Shown here: in pieces, positions 1-11,811 of the stretch
How positions within the stretch are numbered: the stretch's first letter is position 1
Layout: every line of letters begins with the position of its first letter
Source: Dama dama
Taxonomy: Eukaryota > Chordata > Mammalia > Artiodactyla > Cervidae
NCBI RefSeq assembly: GCF_033118175.1
Contig: NC_083698.1
Location: 72,447,001 to 72,511,000 of the forward strand
Direction: 5' to 3'
DNA: 64,000 bases
Program-made: the position numbers and the translations under genes
Notes under the pieces: generated by a model
Told to the model about the DNA's origin: nothing
The model's database searches: none
The model's input: the letters and a program-made list of their open reading frames with translations, nothing else

Positions 1-175
1 GTGCTTTGACCTCTAGCCAACAGAGTTTTCCAAGAGGCTGTTTCTAGGTTATTAATATAATCTTTAAATTGGCTTGAATATAATTTTCCATTTTTATCTT
101 TTTTGTGGACAAGACCAAAGTGCCCTCCTCCTCAGTCCTTCAAGGTCGTATTTTAGTCATTCTGGGTAAATTAAT

Positions 176-378
176 GGTGGTTCAGTGGTAAGGAATCCAC
201 CTGCCAATGGAGGAGATGCAGATTAGACCCCTGGGGTGGGAAGATCCCATGGAGAAGGAGATGGCAACCCACTCCAGTATTCTTGCCTGGAAAATCTCAT
301 GGACAGATAAACCTGGCAAGTACAATCCATGGGGTCGCAAAAGAGTTGTACACAACTTAGCAACTAAACAACAATGAC
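176..378 (+). mobile_element. Bov-tA SINE
   Basis: tRNA-derived ruminant SINE. It has the tRNA-like head (GGTTCAGTGGTAAGGAATCC), the GAAGATCCCATGGAGAAGG middle and the CCATGGGGTCGCAAAAGAG tail. A perfect 9-bp TSD, TAAATTAAT, flanks it at 167-175 and 379-387. Several changes in the tail suggest it is not among the youngest copies. Confidence 0.93.
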
Positions 379-387
379 TAAATTAAT

Positions 388-1354
388 ATTCAACATTTGC
401 ATTCACTTTTGCACTCAACACTATAATCGTTCAGATCCTAAACTCACAGAGCAAACACCATGGGACACTTAGTGGGCTTCCATGTCTTGGCTATTGACTC
501 TGGCTCACTGACTTCCTCTGCATTCATTCTAGACCTAGGACAGATCACTGAGGACACTTCTGTGTCAGCCTTGCATAGTATGGGTGGGTTTCATCTAATT
601 AGTTAAAGGCCTGAATAGAAGAAAGACTGTCCTTCCCTAAGCAAGAGGGAATTCTGCCAGCAAACAGCCTTTGGACTTGAACCACAAGAATTGCAAATTT
701 CTAGTCCAGCCTGCCAGCCCACCCTGTAGATTTTGGACTTGCCAGTCTTTATAGTTGTATAAACCAGTATAGATAGAGTTAGAAATTGATTAGTTCTTTT
801 TCTCTGGAGAACACTGGCTGATATACTCAGCCAGTGATCCAAGGCCCTGAGACCTGATTTAAAGCATGGGGACTCACCAGCAAGTTTATCTAAGAATGTA
901 TTAGAGTATTAAAGAAGGCAGAAACAGCCAAAGAAGTTCCAGGCTTGAACATGCTTCCTTGCAGTGCAAATGGTTCCAAAGTCCCTTGCCAAATGCAAAC
1001 CCCAGATTAAACACATTTGCATTCAGTGCCTACTGATCCACTGCTGTGGAAGCCCTGTCCTCATACCACAATCCAAGGAGACTGGCCATTCTACCGGAGC
1101 CCCAGACAGTGGAGCTATGATTGAAGCCAGAAATGTGAGAAGCGGGACAAATCTCACCCTATCCCATTCATGATCCCAATGGGGCACTGCATTCTATGGC
1201 AGCCAGGACAGCTGTGTGTGAGGCCACAGCACTGGCTCTTCAGACAAGGAAATTCTCCCTCATGATGATCCAGTAAAACTTGATGCCAGTCCTCCCATCC
1301 CTGTGTTTGATTAAAATCTGAGAAACTGCTTTTGAACACCCACTGGAGGAGATA
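388..1354. other. unassigned sequence
   Basis: I see no recognisable repeat or gene. Short open frames on both strands have no identifiable domain, and no promoter or splice pattern stands out. Confidence 0.4.
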
Positions 1355-1850
1355 AAAGACATAACCATCAACTATTTATTAAGCATCAACTATATTCCCA
1401 GCACTTGCTATGACTAAGGGATAATCATATCATACACCTTCATATTGAGTTCTCCCATATAGTTTGCTATTTGACATTAACAACAGTGGGGCTTCCCGGG
1501 TAGCAATAGCGGTAAAGAATCCACCTACAAATGCAGGAGACCTAAGAGACACTGATTCGGTCCCTGGGGAAGATGCCCTGGAGGAGGGCATAGCAACCCA
1601 CTCCTATATCCGTGCCTGGAGAATTCCTATGGACAGATGAGCCTGGCAGGCTACTGTCCAGAGGGTTGCAAAGAGTCAGACATGACTGAACCAACTTAGC
1701 ACACATGCATATTAATAATGGTACTCTAGGAATAAAGGATATAATCACATTTTATTGATCATTTCACTGAGTTCTAGAGAGTTTAAATCTATTTGTACAA
1801 TATGAGGAAGCTAGAACTTGAATTCAGGTAATATTTTCACCCTAACCATG
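1355..1850 (+). mobile_element. MIR-like ancient SINE, split
   Basis: The left part (ACTATTTATTAAGCATCAAC, then CCCAGCACTTGCTATGAC) resembles the MIR phrase about tables of 'TTATTGAGC...ACTATGTGCCAGGCAC'. The part after the Bov-tA at 1489-1710 (CAATATGAGGAAGC, TTGAATTCAGG) resembles the MIR end. The copy is highly diverged, so the assignment is tentative. Confidence 0.4.
1489..1710 (+). mobile_element. Bov-tA SINE
   Basis: Shows GGGCTTCCCGGGTAGCAAT, AAAGAATCCACCTACAAATG, GCCTGGAGAATTCCTATGG and GTTGCAAAGAGTCAGACATG in the standard order. It interrupts a MIR-like repeat. No clean TSD was found (ATTAACAACAGTGG before, ATTAATAATGG after, only roughly alike). Confidence 0.9.
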
Positions 1851-2124
1851 AGAACTTCTCTAGCGTGAGTTTGTCTTCAATGTAGGTAGCACTACAGATT
1901 GAATCTGCTTATTTATTAACTCAAATTCATCATTGTCAGACCTCCAGATGCTTCCAGCCTCCTGGCCTGAGTTTGAGGGATTTTTTATATTACCTATTTG
2001 GGGAAAAAAGCCTTCTGTAAGCAAAGATACTTTTGCAGGAAGCTATCTAGTCCTTATGAATCCATGAGAAATATATGAGAAAAAATATATCAGAAGAAAT
2101 ATATCAGAAAAAAAAGTTAAGTAA

Positions 2125-2295
2125 TTATTCCTTCTTTAATACTCATGGTAACTCTGTCAGGTAGGAATTATTTCCCTATGAGAAATCTGAGATTCTATAT
2201 AACTTTGTTACCTTGAGGAAAGACAGCAAGTGGTTACTGGATCCAAAGTGCAAAATCTTGTCCCACCCTCTACTCAACAATGGACTAAAAAATCA
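2125..2295 (+). mobile_element. MIR-like SINE
   Basis: The run AACTCTGTCAGGTAGGAATT, CCCTATGAGAAATCTGAG and later CAAGTGGTTACTGGATCC follows the MIR core in order (gain in 'AGGTAGGTA', 'GATGAGGAAACTGAG'). Diverged, and no TSD is visible. Confidence 0.45.
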
Positions 2296-2384
2296 GTCTT
2301 GCTTTTACTCACAGGCTTTAAGGCAGAAATTTTAAAAAGCTCCATTGAATCATTGATTTATTCTTAATATGGATATTAAATTGG

Positions 2385-2510
2385 ATTGTTTCCTAACCAT
2401 CTGCTTCTTTTTTCCACTGATTTGTAAGCCCCTCCAAGTCTACTTAAGAGACCACTCATCATCCATATTGACATTCTGCATAGCTCTAGCACAGTCCCGG
2501 GAGGTGGAGG
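2385..2510 (+). mobile_element. L2-like fragment
   Basis: TTTGTAAGCCCCTCCAAG and then GCATAGCTCTAGCACAGTCC resemble the 3' end of mammalian L2 ('TGTAAGCTCC...CTAGCACAGTGCC'). Short and weak; it could also be unique sequence. Confidence 0.3.
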
Positions 2511-2544
2511 GTACAGGGGAAAATAGCTCTTTTACACGCAAAAG

Positions 2545-2715
2545 ATATGAGTCTGCATCCCAGCTTCTGTCTTTATGACTAATATGGACAAGCTCTGCAT
2601 CCTCTATGTCTTCTCTGTAATGTGAGGTGATTCTAGCACTTGCCTGCTGACTTCTCAGGGTTAAGCAAGGAACAAACAAGCTCAATAAAGTAAGAGTTTT
2701 GAAAACCATAAAGCA
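2545..2715 (+). mobile_element. MIR SINE
   Basis: CTGCATCCCAGCTTCTG, CTTCTCTGTAATGTGAGGTG and CTCAATAAAGTAAG appear in the order of a MIR (TGTGACC... CATCTGTAAAATGGGG ... ATAATA). Position and order support MIR, but divergence is high. Confidence 0.5.
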
Positions 2716-5410
2716 TTCTATGTTTGTTTACTCTGGTGGGAACTTAGCAAACGATTGCTAAATTGACATCAATAATTAGTGAAACTTAAGGAACATTTAA
2801 TGGAATTTTTGTCTAGAAAACAAGTAATACATTTTACACAATATTTTAAATTATATTTTTGTAGTCTTTTTTATTTATAGCATGGTAAAATATGGACCTA
2901 AGACAGAAGCATTAATAACCTAGCCTAGTAAAATACAATATGATTGAGCAAATTGTCCCTGTGCAATTTATGAATGAACAGAAAAAAATAGACATTTTAT
3001 GAAAGACTTCAAAACCATGACTTGGTTCCACTTGTTCTAATCAAAATAACCAATGTCAGCCCAACATTTGAATGAGTGAATTCTTCAAGATTTTCTTTTA
3101 CCCATGAGTTGTAGTCTTGTATATGTAATCATATTTTTAAAGTTGATGAATATAGCAGCAACTCTCATCAAGACACAGTCAGTGATCTATCTTTCTAACA
3201 AAGATGTGAAAGCAAAGCCCCAAGCCTGCTAGTTGTCAAAACCATGACCATCTACAACAGCTGTTTAGGGTGAGCAAGTTCATTCAGCCGTGAGGTTCTG
3301 ACTTTGCTGCACCTGTTTTGAGTTTTCTTATAACTGCACGTGCTTCTGTCCATAAATTTCAGGAATCCCATTTTGGCTCTCAGACTTCCTGCAAGGGGGA
3401 TTGTAATGAAGTTATACATTTAAGTAGTCTGACAAAAGCTTTGTCCCCACAGCTGCGAATTACAGGCTATCATCTATTCCAATGTAATACTAACCTTATG
3501 GGTCCCTTGAGTGCAATTTCTATGGCCACGAAAGGCTCCTATAACCGGTGTCTAGTTCCACATAGAAAAGCAATTTTTTAAACTTTGAATATAAACATTG
3601 CTGATATACCATGCTAATTGATACTTGCTATATCACTGTATTCTGAACCAAAAAGGAAAAAATAAGCAAATTTTTAAACAAGTCAAAGAAATATTTATAA
3701 ATAGATGACTTTTATGGTTTTAATACAAGACTTAGAATATACATTTCTGAGAAGATACATTTTCAAATGACAAATTTAAATTAAAGGTTTTTTTCCTCTT
3801 CGCTATGGGAGAAACACTATGATTTTGGGAAAGTAAATCCAAAATATAGTCTCACTTTGATATTTTGGAACAATCTTCATTATTCTTCTACTAAATCTAA
3901 AAGTACTCTGTGTGCATGCATGCATGTGTGAGTGTGTATGTAAGGAAGAAATGATAATGCTCAGAAAGTGACCCCTGAAATTTAAATTGCAGGTTAAAAT
4001 TTGTATTGCATTTTATTCATGATTCATAGAACTTTCAAACTAAAATGTGTTTATGTTTCATTTACTTGATCAAGACATGGAATCAAGATTCCCCTAAATG
4101 ACACCCATGAAACATTTTTCAAATGCCCATCTGATTGTGCCAACAATGGAGAAATGTCTATCCCTTGGACTTAATTCCCAGTGAGCCTACTGGCCACAGT
4201 CAACCAGAGGCTGGAGGTCAAGGAGACCCAGTAATGCCATCTGAAGTGGTCAGTCTCGTCAGAAACAGAACAGGAGTGGCCAATGGAGAATACCCAGCAA
4301 AAGCCAAACGTCCCTACAGTCATGTATTTTCGGGGTTAAACAGTTCTTAGAACTCCTGTCCAAACTTCACTTTCTTATAAAGGGTCTGGGGCCAAAGGGA
4401 GGAATGTCGTCTCCCCAGGTTCACCTGGAAAAACAGGCAAGGCAGGTTTGAAACCCCTAGAGCTATAAAACTTTGTCATGCTTTAGATGGACTTGTATCA
4501 CTTTCTTTTAGGGCAGGGATGATTAGTCTGCTGTTGTGACAGAAGGCAGTGAAGTGTCTCCACATGAAGCATATCCAAAAGCTCTTGTGAATTATCCAAA
4601 TAAGTGAAATAGTCAGAGCCTACCTCCCCATTTCAGAAGGCAAGCTGTCTTGATTTGAGGATCAAGGAAACAATCAGTGCTCTAAAAACAAGTTTAATTC
4701 TTTTTAAAGAGCCAAAGTTTGTGTCCTACCCTTCTTCATTTGGAAACTGGAAAAATACAATGACAGGAAAATGAGAATTTTATTTGCAAACCACATTTCA
4801 ATTAAAATAGAATAAAAAGATTCCATTTTAAAATATGACATAAAAAGTGTTAGTTATGTTTTGTGGATGTGAATTCAGAAATTCATTCATTTAGTAATTG
4901 TTTCCAAGTGCCCACCAGAGTAAACAAATAGAATGTGTCATAGTTTACACACTCATTGCTTTGAAAATATCAAAGGGTTCAAAGATAAACCCAAGAGCCT
5001 AACAGACACATGATGATAAAACAGAGAAAAGATAACTTAGAAATGAGTGCAGCAAAAATAAATACTGGTAAACTTTAAAAACAGACAATTCTCTGTGTCC
5101 TGACAAATACAGCTAAAATTAAACAGAAATAAACATTTAAAACAATTAAAGATAAAATCTAGATAGGGAAAATAAACAAAGGAATTTCATGAATACGTAA
5201 TGGTATAACTGTAGAAACAAACATTGTAAATGGAATGGGAAAAAATTGAAAACATAATTCAAGAAAATTTTTCATGAGACAAATCCAGTCATTAAAACAA
5301 CACTCCATCTCAGGGGTAGTTTTCATAGGGCAAAGCATACCTACAAACATATTAATAAACTGACTGGACTTCAAAGGTACAAATGAATATTTGGGGCACA
5401 TAAGAATCAA
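2716..5410. other. long unassigned AT-rich stretch
   Basis: About 2.7 kb with no repeat family, coding region or RNA gene that I can identify. A short GTGTGCATGCATGCATGTGTG stretch lies near 3909. The 71-residue frame at 4135-4350 has no recognisable domain. This is probably ancient degraded or unique non-coding DNA. Confidence 0.4.
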
Positions 5411-6464
5411 TGGATCACAATAAATTGTGGAAAATTCTGAAAGAGATGGGAATACCAGACCACCTGACCTGCCTCTTGAGAAATCTCTATGCAGGTCAGG
5501 AAGGAACAGTTGAAACGGGACATGGAACAACAGACTGGTTCCAAATAGGAAAAGGAGTATGTCAAGGCTGTATATTGTCACCCTGATTATTTAACTTATA
5601 TGCAGAGTACATCAGGAGAAACACTGGGCTGGAGGAAGCACAAACTGGAATCAAGATGGCCGGGAGAAATATCAATAACCTCAAATATGCAGATGAAACC
5701 ACCCTAATGGCAGAAAATGAAGAACTAAAGAGCCTCTTGAAGAAAGTGAAAGAGGCGAGTGAAAAAGTTGACTTAAAGCTCAACATTCAGAAAACAAAGA
5801 TCATGGCATCCGGTCCCATCACTTATGGCAAGTAGATGGGGAAACAGTGGAAACAGTAGCTGACTTTAATTTTGGGGGATTCCAAAATCACTGCAGATGG
5901 TGATTGCAGCCATAAAATAAAAAGACGCTTACTCCTTGGAAGAAAAGTTATGACCAACCTAGACAGCATATTAAAAAGCAGAGACATTACTTTGCCAACA
6001 AAAGTCCATCTAGTCAAGGCTATGGTTTTTCCAGTAGTCATGTATGGATGTGAGAGTTGGACTATAAAGAAAACTGAGCACTGAAGAATTGATGCTTTTG
6101 AACTGTGGTGTTGGAGAAGACCCTTGAAAGTCCCTTGGACTTCAATGAGATCCAACCAGTCCATCCTAAAGGAGATCAGTCCTGAATGTTCATTTGAAGA
6201 ACTGATGTTGAAGCTGAAACTCCAATACTTTGGCCACCTGATGCGAAGAGCTGAGTCATTTGAAAAGACCCTGATGTTGGGAAAGATTGAAGGCAGGAGG
6301 AGAAGGGGATGACAGAGGATGAGATGGTTGGATGACATCACCAACTGAATGGACAATGAGTTTGTGTAAACTCCGGGAGTTGGTGATGGATAAGGAGGGC
6401 TGGCATGCTGCACAGTTCATGGGGTTGCAAAGAGTCGGATACAACTGAGTGACTGAACTGACTG
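5411..6464 (+). mobile_element. BovB LINE, 5'-truncated
   Basis: An RTE-clade BovB 3' segment beginning inside the reverse-transcriptase (RT) domain (WKILKEMGIPDHLTCLLRNL-like) and running to the terminal GAGTGACTGAACTGACTGA. A perfect 9-bp TSD, AAGAATCAA, sits at 5402-5410 and 6465-6473, so this is one complete insertion event that was 5'-truncated on arrival. The RT catalytic motif reads YADE in place of YADD, and several stops break the frame, so it is dead. The C-terminal SILKEISPE and GRRRRG motifs are readable at 6124-6312. Confidence 0.96.
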
Positions 6465-6519
6465 AAGAATCAAATTGTCCATAAAGGAGAAATCATGGTA
6501 AGATTTCTACTCCACCAGC

Positions 6520-6840
6520 ATAGTGAGAGAAATGTAAGTTGAAACAACAATGAAATGTGATTGGTTTGTAAAAATTATATATAGTTTTTGTCCAGGAATT
6601 TCATTTCTAAAAATTTACCCAACACATATAAAGCCACACATAAGAAGTTAGTTATCTACACTGGTACATATGACAGTCACTTTTTTTCTTAATCCAGCTA
6701 GATAGGGTAACAACCTAAATATTCATCATAGGAAAATGACAAAATCAATTATAAGCAGTTTGTAGAAAGGAATTCTAAAATGTCATTCAACAGAATGCTG
6801 TCATTCTATGATTGTCATGTTCAGTATGTTTATTACCTTT
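6520..6840 (+). mobile_element. degraded L1M 3' UTR
   Basis: CCAGGAATTTCATTTCTAAA, then AACCTAAATATTCATCAT, follows the order of an old mammalian L1 3' region ('CAATTCCACTTCTAGG...CCTAAATGTCCATCA'). Strongly diverged. Confidence 0.45.
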
Positions 6841-6873
6841 GTATTATCTGAACTATACACAGGAAGCTAATAA

Positions 6874-7490
6874 TGGAGACCGTCCCCAGAAAAGGGGCAC
6901 AATGACTGTGTAACAGAGTAAGAGTTTATGAGGCTTTCCCAGGACAGACCCCTCTCCATGTCCTCTTGCCGGGCCTGCCGGCTAGATGAACAGGTCAAAG
7001 ACGCAATCACCACAGCACCTGAGAAATAAAAGACTAGGAAAGATGGGGTTGAGAGGGACGGAGTCAGCTTGTGACTGATTCCGACGACTTTATTGAGGGG
7101 TAACATACATATATATACTAACAGGATTCACCAAATTTTAGATCAAAGACTTGCATACGTGCAGAACTGCAGACACTAGTTTTAGCTCAGGAGTTTTATC
7201 TTAACTCCAGCAGAGCATGGCACCAGGGTCTTACAATCAGGTAAAGACTACCTAGACATAAGCCATTCACAGGAGCCCGATAATCTTATCAGAGTCAGGA
7301 AGATGGGCAAATGGTGGCTGCAGCGATTTCCTTGAGGGAGGTGAGAAAGGCCAATTTGCACTTTAACAAATCAGGGGTGGCGGGACAGAGAGCGACCTTT
7401 TGATCTCTCTCAGGGCCGAGAAGGGGCCTGAGCAGTCAGGCCGGCTCCCCGCATCCTCTGCCTGTCTCTTGTCTATAGAAAATCTTTAGT
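6874..7490 (-). mobile_element. solo LTR of an endogenous retrovirus
   Basis: On the minus strand it reads as an LTR: a GC-rich U3 with GAGACAGGCAGAGGATGCGG, a TATATATATG stretch near 7106-7117, an AATAAA signal (TTTATT at 7089-7094 on the plus strand), and a U5 ending GGGGACGGTCTCCA at 6874. No internal retroviral genes are next to it, so I call it a solo LTR. The left end is a good CA terminus. The right end is uncertain and could reach about 7559. Class is not assigned with confidence. Confidence 0.6.
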
Positions 7491-7570
7491 CAAAGAATAA
7501 ATTTAATCAGAAAAATGAGAAAATGCAGAAGTAAAGGAAAGCAGTCAAATAAGACCAAATAATAACAGCT

Positions 7571-8081
7571 TATTTATTAAAGTCAAGGATGTTTAGTTCC
7601 TCCTCAAGGGCTATAAATAATATTAAGAGCCATACCCTTTGAGCTGTTTTATAAATTCTGAAAATCCCACCAGGTGGAAGAAATTAACTACGTAATGACC
7701 AGACTGTAGCCATGACATAAGCTGTCACAATTCTGGGAACTGGCCTCAAGGAAATAGGAACAAAATTGACCCTCAAACTGAGTATTAATTGTACTTAATC
7801 AAGATAATGCTGATCAGACCACAGCATGACCAGTTTCAAGGTGATTACCAGTGCTGACTCTGCTGCTCTACACATAGCCCCTCCTTCTGCCTGTACACCC
7901 CTGAAATTCTCCTTTTAAAGCTCTTGCCCCCTGATCAACAGTGGAAGTTAGTTCTTTGGTACATAAGTCCACCTCCTCCCCAGGATTGCTGGCTTCCTCA
8001 ATAAAGCTATCTTTCCCTCTACCCAACACTTGTCTCTCAGTATTGGATTCTTAAGCTATGAGCAGCCAAACCTGACTTCAG
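7571..8081 (+). mobile_element. ERV1-like solo LTR
   Basis: Plus-strand LTR-like sequence. U3 text resembles class I LTRs (GACCAGTTTCAAGGTGATTA, CCTTCTGCCTGTACACCCC), a TTTTAAA box lies near 7912, AATAAA is at 8000-8005, and a U5 ends near TTCAGTAACA. An 8-bp direct repeat TAACAGCT lies at 7563-7570 and 8082-8089, but the enclosed ends are not TG...CA, so true termini are unsure. Confidence 0.6.
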
Positions 8082-8090
8082 TAACAGCTG

Positions 8091-9465
8091 GGACAATGGC
8101 AGAAGTTGACATTTGCTCCATCTTTTACATTTTGTGTCATGCACATATGTAGTAGACAGTGGCCCAGAAACACAGAGAGTCAAGTAGAATGTAATACCAT
8201 TGGTTTATAAAACTAAAGTTCTCAAGTAGCAGGAAGGAAGGCAGGAAGAGTTTAAAAGCAATCATCCAGTGAGTCCAGCTGTGTGGCATCTGTGCTGCAA
8301 AGGTGACATCCACTCTGGCCACAAGTTCCCTTTAGTAAATTCAGTACACGATGATCTCGTGGTTGGAGAAAGTTCCAGATATGAGCCCTGCTGATGACTC
8401 CACACCATGGGTAAAGTGCTGCTCTGCTTTGCAGAAATTCCTTCTTTGGAATTCTGGTTGATTTGCCCTAAGGATCTCATTTACTTTCTCTTACTCAAGG
8501 GTGAGATCATCCAGGAACGTGGGGAGGCATCATGTATTTTCTCTCCACTCCATTTGGAAAGCTCCCTAACAAGCATTATTAAGGCCAGCCCTGCCTAACT
8601 GGTGAAATCCCACTAATCTCTCGCCCGGGGCACTACAGCTCCAATGACAGGTGAGTGTGGGGAGTAGAAAAGCAGGTTTCTGTGTAGTTTCAGCTGCCTT
8701 GGCTGTGAAGCAGGCAATACCAGGAGGGTGTGGCCCTGGAAGGCTCCAGGTGCCTTGCCTCTGCTCCAGGCAATGCACATCAGCAGGCAGTGCTCTGGAG
8801 GGGAGGTGGCGCCTCCCACCCACAGCACATGGTGGGAACAGTAACTCACCCCAGTGGAGAACTTTAGGTTTCACGACCACCGCAAACTGCTTTTGTGCCA
8901 CATTAGAGAAGCTGCCCTTACTCCGGAAAGTTAGCTGCTGAGGTCAGGAACACACCAGCAAGGTTTGCTTTGTGAAGAGAGCCCTGTACTTGGTTCCAGG
9001 TTGGGAGAGCAGAGATATAGCACCCATGTGACAATGTGGACCCCAATTTCAGAAGCACCAAATGACGCACCTCACATGACACTACCTGGAACGGATTAGC
9101 TTTGATTCCATGAGGAAAAAACAAGACCCAACACCATGAGCAGCTGAAAATGGCCAAATATTTGTGGGAGATGTCAACATTACATAAGAAGAGCCATCTA
9201 AAATCTAAAATGTCCTAGAAACACACAACCCTTGTTAATGACCAAGTCTAAGCAAAGCGTGATTGAGACTGACAAAGTGTGAATTGGCAAAAGAAAAAAA
9301 AAAGTGCTGGCAGCTTGCCTTCACTGATGTGGCACCTGCTTCCTGGGTTCTGATAAGTTTTACACTCACTTGGACAGAACATATTCGAGAAAGACAGAAT
9401 CCTGGACAGATCGATGCTAGGAGGACTGTGAATAAAATTTCACTAACAGAAGATATTCAGTAATA
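8091..9465. other. unassigned sequence, moderately GC-rich
   Basis: No repeat or gene identified. Splice-like signals occur: a pyrimidine tract plus CAG near 8440, and CAGGTGAGT near 8648. The open frames at 8566-8901 and 8651-8941 overlap on opposite strands and show no domain. An exon cannot be claimed. Confidence 0.35.
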
Positions 9466-9469
9466 AAGT

Positions 9470-9780
9470 TCAAATGCGTAACATCATTAACTGTCAGAAA
9501 AACACAAATGCCCTGATACATTATCTAGAGTGGCTGAAATTCACAGCACTTGCCATGGCAAGCCCGGGTGAAGACCTGGTGGGAATGAAAAATGGTGCTG
9601 CCTCTTTGAACAAGTTTGACAATTTTTCCTAAAGTTAAACACAATTTCCATGTGACCTAACAATTCCACTCCTGGATGTTTACCCAAGTGAAATTTTAAA
9701 ATTCCCAAAAAGTCTTGCACACAAATCTTCAAAATAAACTTCTTTAAAATCATGGAGGATGAAAATAAAAGACATTCCCT
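9470..9780 (+). mobile_element. degraded L1M 3' UTR, part 1
   Basis: AACATCATTAACTGTCAG, GAGTGGCTGAAATTCACAG, GGTGGGAATGAAAAATGGTG, then CAATTCCACTCCTGGATG follow an L1 3' UTR in order. The same old element appears to continue at 10141-10235, 10487-10600, 11812-11866 and 12274-12480, split by later insertions. Confidence 0.7.
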
Positions 9781-10058
9781 GCCTGTAAGAATCATGAGAA
9801 GGTTTTGCTTGCTAACATCTTCAGGTCTCCCTTCCCTAGATCATAGTGAGATGTACATGAGTACCTGTCTTCTTTCTACATGTTTATCTGGGGTTTAGGG
9901 TCATATGTATACAAGCTAAAGATGAAATGTACAATAGAAATCTGTCTAAGCATTAAAATGAAAGTTTTCCCCAAAATATCAGGACAAAATAAAAAGAAAA
10001 TTCCAAAGGTAGACCATCATGAAACTTTTCCAGAGAAAGTTCAAAACAGCTTTTTTTA

Positions 10059-10060
<2 letters not shown>

Positions 10061-10099
<39 letters not shown>
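10061..10099 (+). repeat. (AC)n microsatellite
   Basis: An uninterrupted AC dinucleotide run of about 19 units after a T-run. It is likely length-variable between individuals. Confidence 0.98.
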
Positions 10100-10101
<2 letters not shown>

Positions 10102-10140
10102 TGCAAACATTTATATATGTTGAAGCCTTGTTACTGAGTT

Positions 10141-10235
10141 TAAACATTTAGATTAAAAATGGGAAACAAACCTAAATATCTATAAGCAAGCAAGTGGATA
10201 AAAAGCGTGCCCTATATCTACGCAATTCAACACTT
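10141..10235 (+). mobile_element. degraded L1M 3' UTR, part 2
   Basis: GGGAAACAAACCTAAATATC and CAAGTGGATAAAAAGCGTG match the L1 phrase 'GGAAACAACCCAAATGTCC...GAATGGATAAA'. It is cut at the right by a BovB piece. Confidence 0.5.
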
Positions 10236-10486
10236 GTTCAGCTGCTAAGTCGTGTCTGACTATTTGCAACCCTATGGACTGCCACACTCCAGGCTTCCTT
10301 GTTCTTCACTGTCTCCCAGAGTTGCTCAGATTCATGTCAGTTGAGTCAGTGATGCCATCTAACCATCTCATCCGCTGTTACCTCTTTCTCTTGCCCTCAA
10401 TCTTACCCAGCATTAGGGTCTTTTCCAATGAGTAGGCTCTGTGCATCAGGTGGTCAAAGTATTGGAGCTTCAAGTTCAATGCTAGT
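10236..10486 (-). mobile_element. BovB 3'-end fragment
   Basis: Antisense BovB 3' end: TTCAGCTGCTAAGTCGTGTC to GTCAAAGTATTGGAGC. It is an older, diverged copy inside the L1M remnant. The flanks AATTCAA and AGTTCAA are a possible decayed TSD. Confidence 0.85.
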
Positions 10487-10600
10487 CAGTGAAAATAAGA
10501 AACTATGAAGTGCACACTAACATGAATCTTTAAAACATCAGGCAGAGTGATAGAAGTTAAGTTTTCATATATTTATTTGCTGGTTAGTTGGTTTGCCTGA
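10487..10600 (+). mobile_element. degraded L1M 3' UTR, part 3
   Basis: CATGAATCTTTAAAACATCA followed by AGAGTGATAGAAG matches the L1 phrase 'GAATGAACTTGAAAACATTATGCTAAGTGAAAGAAG'. It continues the element left of the BovB piece. Confidence 0.45.
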
Positions 10601-10608
10601 CAGGATAT

Positions 10609-11126
10609 CAGTTCAGTTCAGTTCAGTCACTCAGTCGTGTCCAACTCTTTGTGACCCCAAGGACTGCAGCACACCTGACTTCCCTGTCCATCACCATCTC
10701 CCAGAACTTACTCAAACTCATGTCCATCAAAGTCAGTGATGCCATCCAACCATCTCATCCTCTGTCATCCACTTCTCCTCCCACCTTCAATCTTTCCCAG
10801 CATCAGGGTCTTTTCAAATGAGTCAGTTCTTCACATGAGGTTGCCAAAGTATTGGAGTTTCAGCTTCAGCATCAGTCCTTCCAAAGAATATTCAGGATTG
10901 ATTTCCTCTAAGGTTGACTGGTTTGATCTCCTTGCTGTCCAAGGGACTCTCAAGAGTCTTCTCCAACCCTATAGTTCAAAAGCATCAATTCTTTGGCTTT
11001 CAGCTTTCTTTATAGTCCAACTCTTACATCCATACATGACTACTGGAAAAACCACAGTTTTGACTAGACAGACTTTTGTTGGCAAAGTAATGTCTCTGCT
11101 TTTTTATATGCTGTCTAGGTTGGTCT
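10609..11126 (-). mobile_element. BovB LINE, 5'-truncated
   Basis: Antisense BovB 3' end of 518 bp, from TTCAGTTCAGTTCAGTCAC to TATGCTGTCTAGGTTGGTC. It is flanked by a 7-bp TSD, AGGATAT, at 10602-10608 and 11127-11133. It covers only the C-terminal part of ORF2, which carries several stops. Confidence 0.95.
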
Positions 11127-11293
11127 AGGATATATGTGCTTTCTAAGTTAGAGACAGACTTTTAATTATTCTCAGAATACCCTGAGTTCCCCAAACCCCC
11201 ATTCCCTACAGGCTAATGTCATGACAGCAGTAACACCTGTGCATAAAGTGGGGTGTGTGCCCTGGAAGAGGAGCTCCAAAGTTACAAATGTAT

Positions 11294-11484
11294 TGTTGTT
11301 GTTCAGCTGCTAGGTTATGTCCAATTCTGTGACACTATGGACTGCAACATATCAGGCTTCCCGGTCCATCACCAACTCCCGGAGCTTACTCAAAATGTCC
11401 ATTGAGTCGGTGATGCCATCCAACCGTCTAGTCCTCTGTCATTCCCTTCTCCTCCTGCCTTCAATCTTTCCCAAGAATGGGTCT
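11294..11484 (-). mobile_element. BovB LINE, short insertion
   Basis: Antisense BovB 3' end of only about 190 bp (TGTTGTTGTTCAGCTGCTAG to CCAAGAATGGGTC). A perfect 12-bp TSD, TTACAAATGTAT, lies at 11282-11293 and 11485-11496, showing that it arrived this short. Confidence 0.94.
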
Positions 11485-11496
11485 TTACAAATGTAT

Positions 11497-11811
11497 AATT
11501 TTGATCTATAGACATTGCTGCCCACCCTCCCCCTTGGAGAAGAAGAGAGAGAAACTTTGTCTTTCTGATGTAGCCAGGTCTTCTCCTGGAGGCAAGAGGT
11601 AAGGCTTTAGGTCCATTACCTTCTGGAACATAAGCTAGTGGCTGCAGGGGAGAAACTCTGTGAATGTCTCTGAAGTGGTTCATGGGCTCTTACCTTCCCA
11701 GCATGGTTGCATCCTTCAACCCTGGCGGGCAGGACATTTTCCTCAAAAGCCTTTATCATGTGAAAACTTGAAAATACTCTCAGGGCATTGCTTTCCGACA
11801 GAAGCCAAACA
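11497..11811. other. unassigned sequence
   Basis: No recognised repeat or gene. It sits between pieces of the L1M and may be diverged L1M sequence or an unknown older insertion. Confidence 0.3.
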
